Source: an uncultured Candidatus Entotheonella sp. (GTDB lineage: Bacteria; Tectomicrobia; Entotheonellia; Entotheonellales; Entotheonellaceae). Taken from it: a stretch of 64,000 bases of DNA. Under the pieces are notes generated by a model. That model did no database searches, was not told the DNA's origin, and was given only the letters and a program-made list of their open reading frames with translations. The stretch's first letter is position 1, and the number at the start of each line of letters is the position of its first letter. Of the stretch, positions 35,679 to 45,408 are shown one piece after another. Both the position numbers and the translations under genes were made by a program. The DNA is taken from positions 3,087,300 through 3,151,299 of the forward strand of contig OX639990.1 of assembly GCA_951828535.1 (NCBI GenBank). Reading direction: 5' to 3'.

Positions 35679-35863
35679 CTACGGCGCCAGCGCGGTGAGC
35701 ATCGCTTTGGCGCCGGCGAGGTCGCCTTGGGGATGGACGGGTTGGAGACAGACCTGCGTGGCACCGGCGTCGAAGTGCTCCCGGACGCGGGTGCGAACGG
35801 CCGCCTCGTCGCCCCACACGACCATGGCGTTCAGGAAGCGGGCATTGCCGCCGTCCTGCAGGT
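35679..35863 (-). pseudogene. C-terminal fragment of F420/flavin oxidoreductase
   Basis: The last 60 codons of the luciferase-like gene that is intact at 49112-49969 (GGNARFLNAMVVWGDEAAVR onward). The frame runs on upstream into sequence antisense to cas3 that is unrelated, so no functional product is expected. Relative to the intact gene this piece has five changes in its coding part, three of them amino-acid replacements, consistent with relaxed selection after truncation. Confidence 0.85.
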
Positions 35864-35906
35864 GTCCAATTTCCGCTGCAAGCGCCGCGAGGGGAGTGAC
35901 ACGACC

Positions 35907-38630
35907 ATGAATGAGCTCTCGTTCTGGGGCAAGGCGCAGCCCCTCGACCCCGACCGCGGCCCGCAATGGCACCCATTGCCATACCATTGTCTTGATGTCG
36001 CAGCGGTCGGGGAGGCGCTGCTGACCCGGCATAGCGGTCTGCGGCAAAGCCTGCTCGACTTACTGGGCCTACCCAGTGAAGACTTCATTCCCGTCCTTTG
36101 CTTCCTTCTGTGCCTGCACGACATCGGCAAGTTTGCCAAGAAATTTCAGGCAAAGGTGCCGACGCTGTACCCCAACTGTTTCAGCGACGATCCCTCCCGT
36201 GTCCCGGATCGCTACGATCACGGCGCTGGCGGGCTGCGCCTGTTCGATGCAGATGACGGCCTCTTCCATTTGCCTAGCGGACCGAGACACCGTGTCTGGC
36301 GACTCTTGGTCTCGGCGGTCGTCGGGCATCACGGTGCCCCACCACTGCCGGTTATCGGCGAGAACCGTGTCACCTTACGGCCCGACTTCGGCAAGGCAGG
36401 CATTGAGGCTGCCGATATGTTCGTCAAACAGACTCGCGACCTGCTCGCCTTGCCGCAGGCGTTGCCGCCGCTCGAACGCGAAGGCGTACGGCGTACGTCT
36501 TTCGCCCTCGCTGGCCTTGCCGTGCTGGCGGACTGGATCGGCTCCAAGCAGGGATGGTTTCCGTACTGTGAGCCGGTTCAAGACCTGGAGGCGTACTGGC
36601 GCTATACCCGCAAGCAAGCGGAGCGTGCCGTTCAAGAAGCCGGCGTTCTGCCGTCCACAAGCGTCGGCCATTTCGATTACGGCGCCTTGATCGGCGCGGA
36701 TGCGTCACCGACCCCGATGCAGAATTGGGCCAGGTCCGTCGAGTTGCCGGACGGTTCGGCGCTGTTCATGATCGAAGACGAAACCGGCAGCGGCAAAACG
36801 GAGGCGGCCCTGATGCTCGCCCAGCGGCTGATGGCCTGCGGCCGGGCAGACGGCCTCTACGTCGCGCTGCCCACCATGGCCACGGCCAACGCCATGTTCG
36901 ACCGGCTTGCCGCCGCGTATCGGCAATTGTTCGCAGCCGACGCTTTGCCCTCGATTGCCCTGGCTCACGGCGCCCGCGACCTGCACGACGGCTTCCGCTC
37001 GGCGGTGCTGGCGGCCGGGCGCGACGAGGCTCTCTATTCACAGACTGGAAACTGGCAAGAGGAATCCGAAACGACCGCTTCAGCGGCCTGCGCGGCCTGG
37101 ATTGCCGACGACCGGCGGCGCGCCTTCCTGGCCGACGCGGGCGCTGGCACGGTGGACCAGGCGCTGTTGTCGATCCTGCCCTCCCGGCACCAATCGCTGC
37201 GGCTGCTGGGCCTCATGCGCCGCGTTCTCATTCTCGACGAGGTGCATGCCTATGACGCCTACATGCAGCGCGAAATCGAAAGGCTGCTCGAATTCCAGGC
37301 AGGGCTGGGCAGTTCTGCCATCCTGCTGTCGGCCACCTTGCCCCTGTCGGTCCGCAAACGGCTGGCTGACGCCTTCTCGAAAGGACTGGGAAACGAAGAG
37401 GTAACACACCACTCGGTCAGTGGCGACATGGACTACCCATTGGCCACGGTCTGTGGAGCCAACGTCCGCACATCCATGAAGGTTCTTGGACAGTCCGGGC
37501 GGGCGCGCAGGCTTCCGATGCGATTCCTCGGCACCCCGGAGGAGGCGCTGACCGCAGTCGAACAGGCAACTCACAGCGGCCAAGCCGTGCTCTACATTCG
37601 CAACACGGTCGATGACACCCTCGAAGCCCATGCCGCGTTGACGGCCAGAGGGCTCGCTGCGAAGGTCTTCCACGCTCGCTTTGCGCTTGTCGACCGCCTG
37701 CAAATCGAGAAACGGGTGGTTGCGACGTTCGGCAAGTTCAGCACACCCGCACAGCGAGCCGGCAAGGTGCTGATCGCCACGCAGGTGGTTGAGCAATCGC
37801 TGGACCTGGACTTTGATGCCCTGATCACCGATCTCGCGCCGATCGATCTGCTGATCCAACGTGCGGGCAGGCTGTGGCGGCACCACCGCTCCGAACGTGA
37901 AGGCCAGCCGGAATTACTCGTGGTGGGGCCGGAACCCATCGCCGACGCGGACGAAAATTGGTTCAGCCGGGCTTTTCCACGCGCCGCGTATGTCTACAAG
38001 GACCACGCCCGCCTCTGGCTGACAGCCAAAGCGTTGGCTGACGCCGGTAGCATCGAAAGCCCTGGCGGTTTGCGGGCGCTCATTGAGGCCGTATACGGCG
38101 ATGATGCCGAACTGGCCGTCCCAGAGGCATTGCAAGGCAGCTTCTTCGATGCAGAGGGCAGAGCGGGCGCCGAGCGTGGGGTGGCTAACACCAACGTACT
38201 TGATCTTACCAAGGGCTATGTGAGAGACGGCGGTGCCTGGGACAGCGACGTACGCACGCCAACCCGGCTCATTGACGACCCGCAAGTCACGCTACGGCTC
38301 GCACGGGTCCGCGGTGACCGTATCGAGCCTTACGCGCCCCATGTCGAACCGAGCGAGCCGTGGCGGGCTTGGCGGCTCAGCGAGGTGAACATTTCTGCGC
38401 GGCGTGTCGGTGGCGAGGCCGTGCCGTCTGAACATGCCGATGCTGTCCGCGCGGCAAAGATGGACTGGACGCGCTTCGATATGGACAAAATTCTGGTGGT
38501 GCTTGAGGAGTCCGAGGCCGGGGATCAAACCTGGTCTGGAACGGCAATGTCGGGGGGCGAGACGCCGACGGACGTCCGGCTCAGCTATAATCTGCAGCGC
38601 GGTTTGACGACCGACAAGAAAGAACGATGA
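35907..38630 (+). CDS. cas3: Cas3 nuclease-helicase, type I-E
   Basis: A 907-residue Cas3 that is recruited by Cascade to unwind and shred target DNA. The HD nuclease comes first: His71-Asp72 in LCLHDIGKFAKKF, then YDHGAGG and VVGHHGAP. The SF2 helicase follows: Walker A ETGSGKTEA near residue 291, ILDEVHAYDAY near 442, LLSATLP, and QRAGRLWRH (motif VI). ATG 35907 (MNELSFWGKAQPLD) is chosen over a longer frame from 35727 because that extension lies in the direct repeat, antisense to the oxidoreductase fragment. Separated from cas8e by a 668-bp gap carrying an antisense toxin-antitoxin remnant. Confidence 0.96.
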   Translation: MNELSFWGKAQPLDPDRGPQWHPLPYHCLDVAAVGEALLTRHSGLRQSLLDLLGLPSEDFIPVLCFLLCLHDIGKFAKKFQAKVPTLYPNCFSDDPSRVPDRYDHGAGGLRLFDADDGLFHLPSGPRHRVWRLLVSAVVGHHGAPPLPVIGENRVTLRPDFGKAGIEAADMFVKQTRDLLALPQALPPLEREGVRRTSFALAGLAVLADWIGSKQGWFPYCEPVQDLEAYWRYTRKQAERAVQEAGVLPSTSVGHFDYGALIGADASPTPMQNWARSVELPDGSALFMIEDETGSGKTEAALMLAQRLMACGRADGLYVALPTMATANAMFDRLAAAYRQLFAADALPSIALAHGARDLHDGFRSAVLAAGRDEALYSQTGNWQEESETTASAACAAWIADDRRRAFLADAGAGTVDQALLSILPSRHQSLRLLGLMRRVLILDEVHAYDAYMQREIERLLEFQAGLGSSAILLSATLPLSVRKRLADAFSKGLGNEEVTHHSVSGDMDYPLATVCGANVRTSMKVLGQSGRARRLPMRFLGTPEEALTAVEQATHSGQAVLYIRNTVDDTLEAHAALTARGLAAKVFHARFALVDRLQIEKRVVATFGKFSTPAQRAGKVLIATQVVEQSLDLDFDALITDLAPIDLLIQRAGRLWRHHRSEREGQPELLVVGPEPIADADENWFSRAFPRAAYVYKDHARLWLTAKALADAGSIESPGGLRALIEAVYGDDAELAVPEALQGSFFDAEGRAGAERGVANTNVLDLTKGYVRDGGAWDSDVRTPTRLIDDPQVTLRLARVRGDRIEPYAPHVEPSEPWRAWRLSEVNISARRVGGEAVPSEHADAVRAAKMDWTRFDMDKILVVLEESEAGDQTWSGTAMSGGETPTDVRLSYNLQRGLTTDKKER

Positions 38631-38688
38631 GGGGTAAGGCAAGCCATGTCCGGAAGACTACTTCCCGTCGGCAGCTTCAAGGAGCCGT

Positions 38689-38898
38689 TCACGCACGGTC
38701 GAATTCCTGGCGGGTGACACCCAAGTCGCGTAGGATCGCTCTGACGGTTCCTGTTTTCAGTTCACGGGCGCCCCAATTTGGAATGGTGGTTCTGTCGCCC
38801 GTCGATGGACGAATCCAGATCTCGTGATCACCACGGGCGCGTCTGTCCAGGACGCATCCGAGTCAATGCAGCTTGCGTGTGAGTTCGCTGTATCTCAA
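38689..38898 (-). pseudogene. HicA-like mRNA interferase with nonsense codon
   Basis: Read on the minus strand from TTG 38898 the frame gives LRYSELTRKLH, an in-frame TGA (38865-38863), then LGCVLDRRARGDHEIWIRPS, TTIPNWGARELKTGTVRAIL and RDLGVTRQEF before a natural stop. This is a full HicA, including the catalytic-His segment GDHEIW. The TGA stands where relatives commonly have Arg, so a CGA-to-TGA change is likely. The toxin is probably inactive. It overlaps the hicB stop by 4 bp and lies antisense inside the cas3-cas8e gap. Confidence 0.75.
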
Positions 38899-39158
38899 AC
38901 CGCGACCATGACTTCACTGAAACCTTGATGCTCGCTGGCGTCAACGACAGCGGCGGCCACTTGAGGCGGAAGAGGATCGCCGCGATTGCGGTATGACTCG
39001 ATGAACGCTGCCGCAACGCATTGCAGGCTTGCCAAAGCCTGTGCAGCGGTGTCGCCCCACGCCCGGCAACCGGGCAAATCGGGTATCTCGGCCAGGTACT
39101 TGCCCTCAGTTTCGTCCGACGGTTCCCGCAGAACGGATCGTAAGCGGTACAGATTCAT
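38895..39158 (-). CDS. hicB: HicB-like antitoxin inside the cas operon
   Basis: An 87-residue HicB-type protein (KYLAEIPDLPGCRAWGDTAA, then VAAAFIESYRNRGDPLPP). ATG 39158 is used, with GGGGTG upstream; ATG 39173 is an alternative start. It is antisense to the cas genes, between cas3 and cas8e, and directly upstream of a hicA copy that carries a nonsense codon. HicB proteins also repress their own promoters, so it might still act as a regulator at this spot. Confidence 0.8.
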   Translation of the reverse strand: MNLYRLRSVLREPSDETEGKYLAEIPDLPGCRAWGDTAAQALASLQCVAAAFIESYRNRGDPLPPQVAAAVVDASEHQGFSEVMVAV

Positions 39159-39298
39159 GTCATCACCCCCCAACGAATCGTCTAGTGCAGTATATAGGGC
39201 TTGACTCGTTCGGGAGTTTGTCGGATTTTCCCTGTTGAGGCAAGATCGACGGACGGTCTTGCTACCTGTCCAGCACTATGCATCCATCAAGGCCCATC

Positions 39299-40972
39299 AT
39301 GTCCGAACCCGCTGTCTTCAATCTGATCTACGCCGCTTGGCTGCCCGTCCGCCGCCGAAGCGGTGCCGTTGAGCATATTCAGCCCTGGCGTGTTACCGAC
39401 GGTATTGGAGAGGACCCGTTTGTGGCCTTTGCCTGGCCGCGGCCGGATTTCAATGGCGCGGCGCATGAGTTTTTGATCGGTCTGCTGTCCACAGCCGCTG
39501 CGCCAAGGGATGATGAGGAATGGGAGGATTGGTGGTCGAATCCGCCGGAACCGAACATTCTCGAAGAACGGTTCCTGACGGTTGCCGAAGCCTTCGATTT
39601 GGACGGCCCCGGCCCGCGATTTCTGCAGGACCTTGATCCGCTGGAAAGTGCAGAGGATAAGGAGATTGCAGCGCTTCTGATTGACGCCCCAGGCGCACAG
39701 ACATTGCGTCATAACGCTGACCTTTTTGTTAAACGGGGCGGCGTGCTGGTTCTGAGCCGTGCCGCAGCAGCGATGGCCCTATTTACCTTGAATGCTTACG
39801 CTCCGTCCGGTGGTGCCGGCCACCGCACATCGTTGCGCGGAGGTGGCCCGATGACGACTTTGATCGTCAATGACCACGAGGCGTACGGTGCCACTCTCTG
39901 GGGTCGGATTTGGCCCAACATTGAGAGCAAAAGGCAGATCAGTAGGCGCGCCGTCGAGGCGAAGGAACCCGACGACCTCGGGTCGATCTTTCCCTGGTTC
40001 GTTCCCACGCGGTCATCCAATTCCAAGGAAGGCGGCAGATTGACGACGCCGTCGGATGTTCACCCCCTTCAGGTCTACTGGGGCATGCCTCGGCGCATTC
40101 GGCTCCTGTTTGAAACCGCACGGAGCCGACCTTGCTCTCTCATTGATTCCCAGGATTCCGTCGTCGTGACGTCGTACCGCACCAGAAACTACGGCATAAA
40201 CTACTCGGAAGGGTTTGAGCACCCACTGTCTCCGTATTACCAGCAGAAGGTGGGGACTGCGAAATTGCCTGTTCATCCCAGACCTGGTGGCATTAGTTAC
40301 CGCCTTTGGCCCGGCCTTGTTGTTCCGAGCGGTGATAAGCTTCGGGATCCCGCCCAAGTGCTCCGCCAATGGCCAGAGCGCGCCACGCGGAGGGAACAAA
40401 CGCGATTCACCGCGTTTGGCTATGACATGGACAACATGAAGGCCCGTGCATGGATTGAGAGCGAAATGCCTTTCCGGTTCCTGACCGATGCGGCGTCACG
40501 GGAGTGGCTCGATCAATTTATCGTACGCGCAACAGCAGGCGCCGACGGAGTTTGCCGGCTACTCACCGGTGCTGTGAAATCGGCTCTCTGTAGCCGACCC
40601 TCCGACGCGAAAGGCGATTATGGCTTCATAGCAGAGCGTTTCTACCGCGATACGGAAGGACTATTTTACGCGGCGATGAGGGATGCGGTAACGTCAATCC
40701 AGAACAATTCGGATGTCGATGATCTCTCCATCAAGGCGCGTGAGAACTGGGCGCCGACCATGGCCAGAGCAGCGCTGCGCCTATTCGACGAATATGCGCC
40801 AGCGGATGGATTGGAGGGCCGGGACATGTACCGGCACGTCAAGGCGAGATTCTTCCTGGCGTTGGCCTTGGGCGGGCGTGGCAAGTCCGGGCGTGCTCTG
40901 TTCGAGCGTGACCTCGGCATCGCCTCGCCAGAACCTGTGAGGGCGGGCAAGATCAAGAGAGGGAATCAATGA
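39299..40972 (+). CDS. cas8e: Cas8e (Cse1/CasA), Cascade large subunit
   Basis: A 557-residue large subunit of type I-E Cascade, which recognises the PAM and recruits Cas3. The opening FNLIYAAWLPVRRRSGAVEH and the segment VLVLSRAAAAMALFTLNAYA are family-like, as are length and gene position. ATG 39299 (MSEPAVFNL) is preferred over 39278 because the conserved opening begins there. Its stop overlaps the cse2 start (ATGA). Confidence 0.92.
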   Translation: MSEPAVFNLIYAAWLPVRRRSGAVEHIQPWRVTDGIGEDPFVAFAWPRPDFNGAAHEFLIGLLSTAAAPRDDEEWEDWWSNPPEPNILEERFLTVAEAFDLDGPGPRFLQDLDPLESAEDKEIAALLIDAPGAQTLRHNADLFVKRGGVLVLSRAAAAMALFTLNAYAPSGGAGHRTSLRGGGPMTTLIVNDHEAYGATLWGRIWPNIESKRQISRRAVEAKEPDDLGSIFPWFVPTRSSNSKEGGRLTTPSDVHPLQVYWGMPRRIRLLFETARSRPCSLIDSQDSVVVTSYRTRNYGINYSEGFEHPLSPYYQQKVGTAKLPVHPRPGGISYRLWPGLVVPSGDKLRDPAQVLRQWPERATRREQTRFTAFGYDMDNMKARAWIESEMPFRFLTDAASREWLDQFIVRATAGADGVCRLLTGAVKSALCSRPSDAKGDYGFIAERFYRDTEGLFYAAMRDAVTSIQNNSDVDDLSIKARENWAPTMARAALRLFDEYAPADGLEGRDMYRHVKARFFLALALGGRGKSGRALFERDLGIASPEPVRAGKIKRGNQ

Positions 40973-41493
40973 CGGAGTTGTCACAGTGGAACGGCAACGC
41001 CATTGCCGAGGCATGGTGGCAGGATCTCACATCCCACGGCACAGGGGGGCACGCAACTCGAGGGGCTCGACGAGCGGCGCTGGCTGGCCTGCGTCGTGCT
41101 GGCACGCCGCTTGAAATCATCCAGGAGCCCGAAGCGCTCCGACTGATTACAAGACTTCCTCACGAGAATCCAGACCGGGTAGCCATCCTCGCGGGCATCC
41201 TGGCGTTTGTCCGAGAATCCGATGATCGTCGAGTTGCTCGCGCTATTGGCCGCACTTCACTTGACGATGGCGAGTCGGCCATCATGTCCGAGAGTCGTTT
41301 CCGCCGTTTGATGCAAGTTTCGGGGGATGAATTAATGGGGGCAATGCGCCGTTTGGTCCGTCTGACCAAGGGAAAAGCCAATGTGGGTGATTTGTCTTTT
41401 GCCGTTTTGCGCTGGGGCGACGGCGTGAAGAAACGCTGGATATTCGAGTATTACGGTGTTCACGAGGTCGAACCGTCACGGCAGGCTCCGTAA
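40969..41493 (+). CDS. cse2: Cse2 (CasB), Cascade small subunit
   Basis: A 174-residue helical small subunit, two copies of which line the Cascade belly and hold the displaced DNA strand. Family features: an N-terminal WWQDLTSHGTGGHATRGARR basic helix and SRFRRLMQVSGDELMGAMRR. It overlaps cas8e by 4 bp and is followed by cas7. Confidence 0.9.
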   Translation: MTELSQWNGNAIAEAWWQDLTSHGTGGHATRGARRAALAGLRRAGTPLEIIQEPEALRLITRLPHENPDRVAILAGILAFVRESDDRRVARAIGRTSLDDGESAIMSESRFRRLMQVSGDELMGAMRRLVRLTKGKANVGDLSFAVLRWGDGVKKRWIFEYYGVHEVEPSRQAP

Positions 41494-41539
41494 ATTCCTC
41501 CGCCACTTCGCCAATAACCCGACGAAAGGAGCCGGTTAC

Positions 41540-42592
41540 ATGGCTGATTTCCTGCAACTACACCTGCTAACGGCCTACGGCCCGTCGAATCTCAACCGGG
41601 ACGATACCGGCCGACCCAAAAGCGTCGTATTTGGCGGCGTGCACCGTTTGCGTGTGTCGTCGCAAAGTTTGAAGCGCGCTTGGCGCACGTCGGAGATTTT
41701 TGCATCCAGGCTTGACGGACATCTTGCGAGCCGTACCCAACGGCTTGGCAAGGACGTGTATGGTCACCTGATCAACAGCGGAATGCCTGAAGGACGAGCT
41801 CTTACCACCGCACGCACTATTGCAGGCATCTTCGGTAAGATTCGCAAAGAAGGCGATGACGAACCTACCTTTATCGAGCAACTTGCTTTTGTCTCGCCCG
41901 AGGAGCGGAGCAAAGCATTTGAACTCGCCGACCGTCTTTTGGCTGGGGGAATTGTCGATGGGCTGAAGGCTGACGAACTGCTTCAGAAGGTGGACACGGG
42001 CGCGGATATCGCCATGTTCGGTCGAATGCTGGCTGACGACCCAAAATTCAACCGGGAGGCCGCGGTGCAAGTTGCGCATGCCGTCACGACACACCGCGCC
42101 ATCGCCGAGGACGATTACTACACTGCCGTCGACGACCTGAAATCTCGGGATGAGCCGGACGACGCCGGAGCCGGCTTTGTTGGCGTCCAGGAATTCGGTG
42201 CTGGCGTTTTCTACCTCTACGTCTGTGTGAACCGAGGCCTGCTGCTGCAAAATCTCGATCAGAATCGCGCTGTCCGTGACGCCAGCCTGGCAGCCCTCTG
42301 CGAGGCCGCCTCAACTGTCGCGCCGCGAGGCAAACAGGCGAGCTTCGCGAGCCGTGCCCGCGCCTTCTATGCCCTTGGCGAAAAAGGCTCGGCTCAGCCG
42401 CGCAGCCTTGCCGCTGCCTTTCTCAAACCCATTACGGGCAACGACCAAGGCGCGCAATCCATCGCGGCGCTGGAGGATTTTCGGGACCGGCTCGATACCG
42501 CCTATGGGCCGTGTGCCAATGAACGCTGCACCATGAACGTGGCAGCGGGTGAGGGAACATTGCGGGACCTGATCACTTTTTCCACGAGTTGA
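41540..42592 (+). CDS. cas7e: Cas7e (Cse4/CasC), Cascade backbone
   Basis: A 350-residue backbone subunit that polymerises along crRNA. FLQLHLLTAYGPSNLNRDDT and VHRLRVSSQSLKRAWRTSEI are typical. ATG 41540 has an AAGGAG site 10 nt upstream; the longer frame from 41456 overlaps cse2 and lacks homology. It is part of the tight cse2-cas7-cas5-cas6e run. Confidence 0.95.
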   Translation: MADFLQLHLLTAYGPSNLNRDDTGRPKSVVFGGVHRLRVSSQSLKRAWRTSEIFASRLDGHLASRTQRLGKDVYGHLINSGMPEGRALTTARTIAGIFGKIRKEGDDEPTFIEQLAFVSPEERSKAFELADRLLAGGIVDGLKADELLQKVDTGADIAMFGRMLADDPKFNREAAVQVAHAVTTHRAIAEDDYYTAVDDLKSRDEPDDAGAGFVGVQEFGAGVFYLYVCVNRGLLLQNLDQNRAVRDASLAALCEAASTVAPRGKQASFASRARAFYALGEKGSAQPRSLAAAFLKPITGNDQGAQSIAALEDFRDRLDTAYGPCANERCTMNVAAGEGTLRDLITFSTS

Positions 42593-42596
42593 CGCC

Positions 42597-43328
42597 ATGC
42601 AATTCCTACTATTCACCCTTTACGCCCCGATGGGATCGTTCGGCGAAATTGCCGTCGGCGAACGCCGCATGAGCTGGGCCAGGCCCGGCCGCTCCGCCGT
42701 CCTCGGGCTGGTCGCAGCCGCGCAGGGAATCGAGCGCACGGACGAAGCCGCCCACCGCGAGCTTGAAGCCGGCCTTTATTACGCCGTCAGGACGGACGCG
42801 CCGGGTCGGCCGCTCATGGATTATCACACCGCTCAGACGCCAAAGGCGCGTAGGGGCCGCACCTTTGCAACCCGGCGGCAGGAGTTGGAGGCGGACGATC
42901 TCAATACCGTGCTCTCCAGCCGGGAATGGCGGGCAGACGCCTGTTTTACCGTCGCTCTGTGGCCGCGCCTTGGTGAGGCTGTTGACCTCAACGAGATGGC
43001 CGGCGCCTTACGGCATCCGCGCTTCACGCTCTACGTCGGGCGCAAGTCGGCGCCGCTCGGTTTGCCCCTCAACCCCGAGATTATTGACGCCGAAACCTTC
43101 ATGGCTGCCTTTCACGCTCGCCAACCGAACGACGAGGAACGAAAGGTTTTGCAAAGCATTCACGTCGACGGCACGTCAAGAGGAGAGATCGCTTTCGACC
43201 ACGACGCGCCCGGCGCCCCTACCAGCGTGCGTATCGAACGCCGGCGTGATGCGGCGCTCAGCCGCGCCCGCTGGCAATTCACGGACCGACTGGAGGCCAT
43301 CGTCATGCCTGAAAGCGGCCAGGAATGA
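42597..43328 (+). CDS. cas5e: Cas5e (CasD), Cascade subunit
   Basis: A 243-residue RAMP-fold subunit that caps the 5' handle of the crRNA. The opening LLFTLYAPMGSFGEIAVGER with RPGRSAVLGLVAAAQGI is the Cas5e signature. It starts 4 bp after cas7 and its stop overlaps the cas6e start (ATGA). Confidence 0.95.
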   Translation: MQFLLFTLYAPMGSFGEIAVGERRMSWARPGRSAVLGLVAAAQGIERTDEAAHRELEAGLYYAVRTDAPGRPLMDYHTAQTPKARRGRTFATRRQELEADDLNTVLSSREWRADACFTVALWPRLGEAVDLNEMAGALRHPRFTLYVGRKSAPLGLPLNPEIIDAETFMAAFHARQPNDEERKVLQSIHVDGTSRGEIAFDHDAPGAPTSVRIERRRDAALSRARWQFTDRLEAIVMPESGQE

Positions 43329-44014
43329 CAACGGAACTCCATTTCTCCCGTGCCCGACTTCGGCGCGACGCCACAGTGCAGGCGTTATTACCGCTATTGC
43401 AGAGCGGGAATAACGGGAGCCGTCATCCGGGCCATCACCTCGTCTGGTCGCTCTTTGCTGACGCTCCTGACCGTCGCCGTGATTTCCTGTGGCGCGAGAT
43501 GGACCGGGGTACCTTCCTGATTCTGTCGGCCCGTCGGCCGGTGGATCATCACCCATTGTTCGATATCGACGCACCAAAACCGTTCGCGCCAGTACTTAAG
43601 GCGGGAGACCGGCTGCAATTCTCGCTGCGAGCCAATCCGGTAGTCCGCCGTTACGACCCCCGTCGGGGTCGTTCTGTCAAGCACGATGTGGTGATGGACG
43701 TCCTGCGTTCACACCCCGGCGGCGAGCGCACCGATCACCGCTTTGCTGTTATGCGTGCACGGGGCTTTGCATGGCTTGAACGGCAAGCCGAAAGAGCCGG
43801 TTTCACCGTTCGGACGGATAGAGTGCGCGTGGACGGTTATGAGCAACATCGCGTCACTCGCAAAGGGCCAGCGCCCGCCATGTCATTTTCAACGCTGGAG
43901 TTCGACGGCTTGCTGACGGTAAACGATCCCGACGTTTTCCTGGCAGCCATCGAGGGCGGCTTTGGTGCAGCCAAAGCTTATGGCTGCGGCCTGATGCTCA
44001 TTCGTCGCGTCTGA
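43325..44014 (+). CDS. cas6e: Cas6e (CasE) crRNA endonuclease
   Basis: A 229-residue repeat-specific RNase that cuts at the base of each repeat hairpin and stays bound to the crRNA 3' end. The likely catalytic histidine is in HPGHHLVWSLF (His37 or His38). The glycine-rich C-terminal loop reads GGFGAAKAYGCGLMLI. The repeats of the adjacent array have the matching hairpin. Confidence 0.95.
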   Translation: MTTELHFSRARLRRDATVQALLPLLQSGNNGSRHPGHHLVWSLFADAPDRRRDFLWREMDRGTFLILSARRPVDHHPLFDIDAPKPFAPVLKAGDRLQFSLRANPVVRRYDPRRGRSVKHDVVMDVLRSHPGGERTDHRFAVMRARGFAWLERQAERAGFTVRTDRVRVDGYEQHRVTRKGPAPAMSFSTLEFDGLLTVNDPDVFLAAIEGGFGAAKAYGCGLMLIRRV

Positions 44015-44064
44015 CAGACGGATTGGCGGCATGACTTTCTCTTCACTTGGAGGTCCTGACCTTC

Positions 44065-45295
<1,231 letters not shown>

Positions 45296-45408
45296 CCGGC
45301 GGATAAGCAAGTTTGGAACCCCTCACCAACGTGCAAAACGTAAGAAGAAAAGCTGGTACGCATTTGTTGATCTCGAAAGTCTTTATTTTTTAGTATCTTG
45401 CGAGAAGA
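45296..45408 (+). promoter_or_regulatory. CRISPR leader
   Basis: 113 bp between cas2 and the first repeat, more AT-rich than its surroundings at the repeat-proximal end (CTTTATTTTTTAGTATCTTG). Its position and orientation mark the promoter-proximal end of the array, so the newest spacers are on the left. A weak IHF-like ATCAA sequence is readable on the minus strand near 45365-45377, but it is too poor a match to call. The promoter elements are not clear by eye. Confidence 0.7.

Larger units (their letters stand above)
35321..35863. repeat. Left 543-bp direct repeat flanking CRISPR-Cas
   Basis: Aligns base for base with 48754-49296 (constant offset 13433) with nine mismatches, about 98% identity and no gaps. 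It holds a whole 103-residue gene and the last codons of a flavin-oxidoreductase gene. Identity stops abruptly at 35863, where sequence leading into cas3 begins. Confidence 0.95.

Noticed and set aside
35727-35906. Upstream extension of cas3 by 60 codons
   Set aside because: This stretch is mainly the direct repeat, antisense to the oxidoreductase fragment, and unlike Cas3 N-termini; ATG 35907 fits the family.
38863-38865. The TGA inside hicA as a second selenocysteine codon
   Set aside because: The position is not a catalytic or conserved Cys in HicA; relatives often have Arg there, so a nonsense change is the simple reading.
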